From positions 1-30,009 of the forward strand of contig AUXH01000187.1 in assembly GCA_000482145.1 (NCBI GenBank): DNA of 30,009 bases, written 5' to 3'. Made by a program: the position numbers and the translations under genes. Positions 25,209 to 30,009 of the stretch are shown here, in pieces. A model generated the notes under the pieces. That model had not been told where the DNA came from and did not search any database. It saw only the letters and a list, made by a program, of their open reading frames with translations. This stretch comes from Strigomonas culicis (Eukaryota > Euglenozoa > Kinetoplastea > Trypanosomatida > Trypanosomatidae). Within the stretch, counting starts at the first letter, position 1. Each line of letters opens with the position of its first letter.

Positions 25209-25665
25209 CGGTGGTGGGGGTGGGGGTGGTAATAAAAGGTGTATCTATAGAGAAGAGTATGGTAACGCAGGGTGTGTGCAAAAAAAAAAAATGAGTGGAT
25301 AACGATGACTTCAGGCCACAGAGACAGTCTATATATGTAACGAGAAGGGTCTACCGTGACACTGTAGTGAATGTTGCTTGTACGTTGAGAGGGAAAGAGA
25401 AGGAGGGGAAGAGGAAAGAGATGTACATGGGTGTAAACCGTGATTGATGGTACGTTGATGTGTTTCTTCTCTTTTCATTTCTCTCGCTGTGATACGAAAC
25501 GGAGGAAAAGCAACCGATCATAACACGAAAGTACAACAAAGTGACAAGCGTGAGATGGCCACAGCCATATGCACACGTATGGAAGCTCACAAGGGAATGA
25601 CAATACAATGATGGGTAACGCTGCTTTACATAAGAGATAGAGGCAGCGACTGCACGCGAGGGAAG
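25209..25665. other. Intergenic region: 3' UTR of the FYVE-like gene and 5' UTR of DNAAF4
   Basis: Mixed AT-rich sequence with a G-rich patch directly above the DNAAF4 start, an A12 run at 25280-25291 and purine-rich sequence at 25390-25422. No gene was recognised. Confidence 0.7.
25245..25292 (-). promoter_or_regulatory. Predicted polypyrimidine tract and spliced-leader acceptor for DNAAF4
   Basis: A T12 run and following pyrimidine-rich sequence on the minus strand lead to CTCTTCTCTATAG, with the AG at 25246-25245. The 5' UTR would be 36 nt with no ATG. Confidence 0.5.
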
Positions 25666-27441
25666 TTAACTGAGTGGTGCGTGGAGTTGTCTTGTGTTCA
25701 TACCTGGGGCCGTCTGCGGGGCCATCCCGGAGCGCACCTTCGCGACGACCTGCTGCGACTTCGACATGAGATAGCCGAGCCGCTCGCTCATCTTCAGCGT
25801 CGTGTCCTCCGGTGTATAGACGTAGAAGGGCGCGAGGCCGTCCGCGAGCTGCCCCTGCAGAAACATGCCGTCCTTCACGGACACCTCGTCGACCGGCAGC
25901 TGCGCGTCGCCGCCCCTCCCCTCCCGGCGGCCGTCGCCGCGCTGCGCGAGGAGCTGCGCGCGCGCCTCGAGCAGCGCCCGCTCGGCCGCCACGCAGATGT
26001 CGCGGCACCGCCGGCAAAGCGGCTCCCAGCCGAGGCTGACGTCGCGGTCGCCGCAGTGCACGTCGGGGCCGATGCCGCTCGCGACAATGCACGCGGCGCA
26101 GAACCACTCGCCGCAGCGGCCGCAGTGCTTCTGCGGGAGGGCGAGGCCGAAGGCGCGCGCGCAGCCCCCGCAGCGCAGCCGGAAGCGCGGTCGGCGGAGG
26201 TACTGCGACGGGCTGCGGACCGCCGTCGAAATGGCGTCGTGGCGCAGCAGCGACAGGCCCTCGAGCAGCTCCGTCGCCTCGCGCAGCAGGAGCTGCAGGT
26301 CGACCATGGCCGGCCACCCGACCTGCGCCATCGCGCTCACACAGTGCTGCGCGCAGCCCGGCAGCAGCGCCGCACACGCACGGTCCAGCGCCAAGCGCGC
26401 CTCCACCTTGTGGTACAGAAACTGATCGAAGGTGAAGGTGGAGGGGTCCGGCACCCCCGCGGCCGGCGGCGCCGGCACCGGCGGCGCCGCGGCCGGCTCC
26501 ACCACCGGCGGTACGGGCACCGGCGCCGCAGCCGCGAGGGACGCCGCCGTCGACGCGTTCGCCATGGCGCAGCGCACGAAATGGGAGAAGGTGTCGTCGT
26601 CCGCGGCGGGCAGCACCGGGACCGCGGCGTCCGGCACGCCGGTGGCCCACGGGACCTCGCCCTCCTCCGCCGGCATCGGCTCCAGCACGAAGGACGGGTG
26701 CAGCTCGGCCGCGCTGGCGGCGGCGGCGGCCGGCGGGGGCACGGCGCTCACCACCGCCACGGGCGGTGCGGCGAGATCGGCATCCTCCTGCCGCTGCCGC
26801 GCGAAGGCGAAGAAGGGGGCGGGGTCCTCCGCCGCCGCCTCCACGCGCAGCCGCGAGCCGCCAGCCGCCTCCCCCTCGTCCTCCTCCGTCAGCGCCGGCG
26901 GCGGCTGCTGCAGTAGCAGCGCGTCGTACTCGCGCCGCAGGATGTCCCGCTCCTTACCCGAGAGCCCACGCCGGATGTAGGCGTGCACGTCCCCCGGCGG
27001 CACGTACGGGACCTGCCACCCCGGCCGGCTGCCGGCCGGCCGCACGTAGGAGAAGGTCGGGGTCGGCGCCGCGGGGGCCACCGCGGCCGCGGCCTGCGGC
27101 GCCGCGGCGAAGCTGGACAGCAGCTCCGTGACCTTCTGGTGCAGCGCCCGCGCGGCCTCGCTGCGGTCCGCCGCCGCGACGGGTGGCTCCGCGTAGCGCT
27201 CGAAGGAGGCCACGACGGCGTCCCGCTGCGCCGCGGTGGCGCTGAGGTTGTGCAGCAGCGCTGTCGCCCGCTCCTCGAGCGCGGTAAAGGTGGCGCCAGG
27301 CGCGGTGGAGGCAGTGGCGGCGCGCACCACCGGCGTGGCTGCAGCAGCAGCAGCGGTCGTGGCGGAGCGAGGCGCGGCGCCCGCCGGCGGTGCAGCTCTC
27401 GCGCCCGGGCCGTAGGATAGCACAGTCTGCCAGAACGGCAT
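25666..27441 (-). CDS. FYVE-like zinc-finger protein
   Basis: This encodes 591 residues, ATG at 27441 to TAA. The N-terminal 400 residues are Ala/Pro-rich with helical patches (about 50-115 and 335-400). A FYVE-type finger lies at about 420-482, with the eight expected cysteines as four pairs: C424/C427, C440/C443, C448/C451 and C476/C479, and F431 in the usual place (CxxCxxxF). The core reads QKHCGRCGEWFCAAC. In PI3P-binding FYVE domains this is (R/K)(R/K)HHCRxCG, preceded by WxxD; here the second His and one basic residue are absent and no WxxD is seen. It may therefore bind PI3P weakly or act as a protein-binding finger. A helix (485-500) and a C-terminal region with YVYTPEDTTLKMSERLGYLM follow. 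FYVE proteins usually act on endosomes; that location is inferred from the family. Its exact role is unknown. Confidence 0.75.
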   Translation of the reverse strand: MPFWQTVLSYGPGARAAPPAGAAPRSATTAAAAAATPVVRAATASTAPGATFTALEERATALLHNLSATAAQRDAVVASFERYAEPPVAAADRSEAARALHQKVTELLSSFAAAPQAAAAVAPAAPTPTFSYVRPAGSRPGWQVPYVPPGDVHAYIRRGLSGKERDILRREYDALLLQQPPPALTEEDEGEAAGGSRLRVEAAAEDPAPFFAFARQRQEDADLAAPPVAVVSAVPPPAAAAASAAELHPSFVLEPMPAEEGEVPWATGVPDAAVPVLPAADDDTFSHFVRCAMANASTAASLAAAAPVPVPPVVEPAAAPPVPAPPAAGVPDPSTFTFDQFLYHKVEARLALDRACAALLPGCAQHCVSAMAQVGWPAMVDLQLLLREATELLEGLSLLRHDAISTAVRSPSQYLRRPRFRLRCGGCARAFGLALPQKHCGRCGEWFCAACIVASGIGPDVHCGDRDVSLGWEPLCRRCRDICVAAERALLEARAQLLAQRGDGRREGRGGDAQLPVDEVSVKDGMFLQGQLADGLAPFYVYTPEDTTLKMSERLGYLMSKSQQVVAKVRSGMAPQTAPGMNTRQLHAPLS

Positions 27442-28548
27442 GGGCGTCCCTTGTGGCAGTGCGAACTAAAGGGGATCACGTGAAAAGAAAAAAAAAGAAA
27501 GCGATAAGGCAATCGAATATATTTAGAGATATAGAGATAGATGAAATATGATAAGACTGACAAAGTAATCAAAGAGAAAAACTGCGAAGAAAAGAAAGGA
27601 GAAGATTGAATGGAGAAAGGCGATAGACAAACATAACACGTCTCAGTACAGTCACAACAAGAAGAACACTGTCCAACAGTTCCTCAACCCACAATACCAA
27701 ACAAAAAGAAAAAATGTTCTTTTACTTTTTTCACTTACATGTAAGAGTATTTGTCTTCTGGTGATTATTTTTCTCAAAAGGAAAAAAAGAAATGAAGAAA
27801 AACTGGTATATAATACGAATAGTTCCATTCATTAGCATTATTGCCAACGGATGTCACGAAAATAAATCCAATAAAATAAAAAAAATGGACAGGAGAAAAC
27901 CAAGAACAACAAAACCATACATCGCATATGTACGTATTGATCTCAATAACTCTTACCATTCGATCAAAGAAGCGCAAAAAAAAAAGAGGAAAAAAAGTCG
28001 ATTTCCAGTTCGCTTCAACTCGCACAGCTAGTTATCTAGCCAAAGAAGAAACTCACTTATATTTGATTGCTGAAGAGCAATGAAAAAAGAAAAAGACAAA
28101 GAGAAACGAAAAAAAGGGGGAAGGGGGAAAGGGGTGCGAGGGATCCTATGTTTTCAAACGAAGTGAAGCATGATTCGAAATTTAAATGCGCTTCTTAAGA
28201 TCTTTTGAAGAAAGAGAAGAAAAAAAAATTAAAAAAAGTAGACCGAGAGTCACGACAAAAACAAATGATGTGGAATTATATAGTAATAAATAAAAAAAAG
28301 AAGCTGGCAAACGTCATCCGAATGCCGCAACGAATGCGAGCAAAAGAGAAAAGACCACCGCAGGCCAGAACAAGAAGAAAAAAAAAGTACCTCCTACGCC
28401 GCTTACTCATGTACACTGGACGCTTCTCCTTTTTCCTCCTCATCGGCATGTTTTGCTGGTTGCCTCTTCTTCGGTGCGCATCGGTTGGACGGCTCCTTCA
28501 TTTACCTTTCTCAGGTTTCCACCGTCTTTGTCATGCGGGAAAAGAAGC
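27442..28548. other. 1.1-kb intergenic region: long 3' UTR of the amino acid transporter and 5' UTR of the FYVE-like gene
   Basis: This is the longest gap. It is strongly AT-rich with purine-rich stretches on the plus strand, notably 28079-28137, where nearly 60 nt are almost all A and G. Only the last about 60 nt look like the signal for the FYVE-like gene. The small open frames on both strands are AT-rich and lack the GC-rich codon use of the real genes. No tRNA, snoRNA or retroposon feature was recognised. Confidence 0.65.
27466..27502 (-). promoter_or_regulatory. Predicted polypyrimidine tract and spliced-leader acceptor for the FYVE-like gene
   Basis: The minus-strand sequence CTTTCTTTTTTTTTCTTTTC, then ACGTGATCCCCTTTAG, ends in an AG at 27467-27466. 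The predicted 5' UTR is 24 nt with no ATG. Confidence 0.6.
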
Positions 28549-30009
28549 TCACCAGTTCAGCACCTCGCTGTACACAGTGCCACCGGTGCCCCACACAATG
28601 CAGATCGCGCCCGCGATCACCAGCAGGTACGTCGCGAAGTAGTCGAACGAGCCGACCGACTTGCGCGTGAAGTTGCCGGAGTACATGTACATGAGGCCGG
28701 GAAACAGAATGGCGATGAAGCCGCCGCACAGGCCGCCGGAGATGCCAAACACGACATTCACGTTCGGGATGAAGAGGCCAAGGATGAGAGAGCACAGAGC
28801 GAGGAAGGTGACGATGAGGGCGTGCTTCCAGTACGCAAGGGTCTGGCACTCCAGGCCGAGGACGTGGTACGCGCACTCGCGCACGGGAATGCTGTGCATG
28901 CCATAGGCAACAGACGAGCTTCAGCATCAGGCCAGCGTAGCCGATACCCATCATCGGGCTCTTCACGGGGTTGTACAGCTTCAGGGCCGAGCCCGTCACC
29001 GCGGACCCGAAGTCCATGTAGCCGAAGAGGCCAGCCAGCACGTACAGGACGAAGCAGCCACCCGACGCGACGAACGACGTGATCGTGAGGCGGCGCATCG
29101 TCGGCTTGTACAGCTCCCCGAACACCTCGAACACGTTCAGCTGGCACCCGAAGGCGAAGATAAAGATGGCAATACCGCAGACCGCCGTGTTGCCCGTCTG
29201 GAACATCACCATCTCCTTGTACGCGCCCGTCTTGATGCCGTTCTGGCAGCTGTGGATGATCATCGTGATGACGAAGTACACGATGATGCTCACGGCAGCC
29301 GTCGAGAAGTACCGCAGCGAGTTCACCTCCTTGGGGATGCACAGCGGCAGCATCGTGCACAGCCAAATTATCCCCGTGATGAGCCGCTGGCCCGACGTCG
29401 TCTTCAGGTACGCGGGCGTGCTCGCCGCGTCGTCCAGGAAGGCCGTCATGATGTTGAAGATGGAGATCACGTACGAGATCTGGCCGCCGAAGCTGGAGAT
29501 GAAGAGGATGACCGCGAGGATGTAGCCAGCGAAGCGACCCAGCAGGAGCTCCACGTTCTTCGGGTAGTTGCGCACGCCTGTTGCCTGCGCCGCCTTTCCC
29601 ATGCAGTACACAGAAAACACCGTCAGGAGGTAAAAGATGACCGAGTACACCACGGCCATCGCCGCGCCCGAGTACTGCCACGCCGACGGCAGCGAGATGA
29701 TGCCGGCGCCGATGGTCGAGCTCGCGAGGTTGAAGGCGGACGCGGGGATGCTGCCGTACGGGATGATGTTCTGCACCACGCGCGCGAAGCCGGTGCTCGC
29801 CTGGCGGCGCTGCGCCACGCGCTCCGCGCGCTCGCGGTCCCACTGTTCGATCTGCCTGCGCGGATTCGGTCGGTCGTCGCGCTCCGGTGCCACCCCACGC
29901 TCCTCCTCATCGAGGGAGGGCAGAGAGAAGGCATCGCTCTTGTCCTCGGCGTCGTCGGGTCGCGCCACCTCGGGCCACACATAGCCGTAGAACGGGACGG
30001 GTGGCTCCG
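28549..30009 (-). CDS. AAAP-family amino acid transporter, N-terminus beyond window, frameshifted near 28906-28918
   Basis: The frame enters from the right edge with no ATG inside the window (the coding sequence reads PPVPFYGYVWPEVARPDD), so the very N-terminus is missing. A hydrophilic N-terminal part is followed by the amino acid/auxin permease signature SSTIGAGIISLPSAWQYSG and a series of hydrophobic helices typical of the trypanosomatid transporters (10-11 in full-length proteins): VVYSVIFYLLTVFSVYCMG, AGYILAVILFISSFGGQISY, GIAIFIFAFGCQLNVFEVFG and others. These proteins import amino acids across the plasma membrane. At about 28906-28918 the frame changes by one base: upstream it reads GIGYAGLMLKL, and the continuation AYGMHSIPVRECAYHVLGLE to the end (EVLNW, TGA at 28551-28549) is in another frame and supplies the last helices. 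Without the shift the original frame continues as Arg/His/Pro-rich nonsense to 28511. Either a sequencing error or a recent inactivation; the long intact flanks favour one of these single events. Confidence 0.85.

Noticed and set aside
27792..28031. 79-codon plus-strand frame in the 1.1-kb gap
   Set aside because: It is Lys/Arg-rich and driven by A runs, lies opposite to the direction of all genes, and has no pyrimidine tract of its own.
7384..28548. tRNA, snoRNA or retroposon (ingi/SIDER-type) sequences in the gaps
   Set aside because: I looked for T-loop-like motifs, internal promoter boxes and repeated longer segments and saw none that I could defend; a covariance-model or repeat search would be needed to exclude them fully.
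28511..28905. C-terminal tail of the transporter in the unshifted frame
   Set aside because: It is Arg/His/Pro-rich and hydrophilic, while the alternative frame encodes the expected hydrophobic helices up to a stop at 28549.
1..30009. Reassigned stop codons as in Blastocrithidia
   Set aside because: TGA, TAA and TAG each end a recognisable gene at the expected C-terminus (for example TAA after the conserved RPN7 end), and none occurs in frame inside a gene except at the transporter frameshift.
1..30009. Strand switch region, origin or centromere
   Set aside because: All eleven genes point the same way and no gap has two diverging or converging genes.

Overview
The window is nuclear DNA from a trypanosomatid (Kinetoplastea). 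All eleven genes lie on the minus strand, none needs an intron, and each gap upstream of a start codon holds a polypyrimidine tract followed by an AG. That is the layout of a polycistronic unit processed by spliced-leader trans-splicing. Coding DNA is strongly GC-rich, while the gaps are AT-rich and full of homopolymers and microsatellites. TAA, TAG and TGA all end genes, so the genetic code looks standard. I cannot assign a genus.

In order of transcription (high to low coordinates): an AAAP-type amino acid transporter, cut by the window end and carrying a frameshift (28549-30009); a FYVE-like zinc-finger protein (25666-27441); a DNAAF4/DYX1C1 homologue with CS domain and TPRs (23340-25208); a URI1-like unconventional prefoldin (21574-22977); an unknown coiled-coil protein with repeated [YC]TF[AS]P motifs (18638-21160); the 26S proteasome lid subunit RPN7 (16843-18099); a Nop4/RBM28-like nucleolar RRM protein (14445-16073); an unknown 392-residue protein (12896-14074); a 1493-residue protein with roughly 30 transmembrane helices (8095-12576); a 1512-residue propeller/solenoid protein that best resembles Nup155-type nucleoporins and ends in an SCA7-like zinc knuckle (2845-7383); and the N-terminal 677 residues of an unknown low-complexity protein running off the left edge (1-2032).

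Most genes are housekeeping: proteasome, ribosome assembly, probable nuclear pore, HSP90/R2TP-type assembly factors. Co-transcription in trypanosomatids does not by itself imply shared function, but the direct adjacency of DNAAF4 and URI1, both linked in other eukaryotes to RUVBL1/2-HSP90 assembly, is notable. I see no CRISPR array, insertion sequence, tRNA, rRNA or recognisable retroposon. The points most worth a second look are the transporter frameshift, the C-terminal zinc knuckle on the Nup155-like protein, the giant multi-pass membrane protein and the URI/DNAAF4 pair. I found no evidence for a wholly new biological system.
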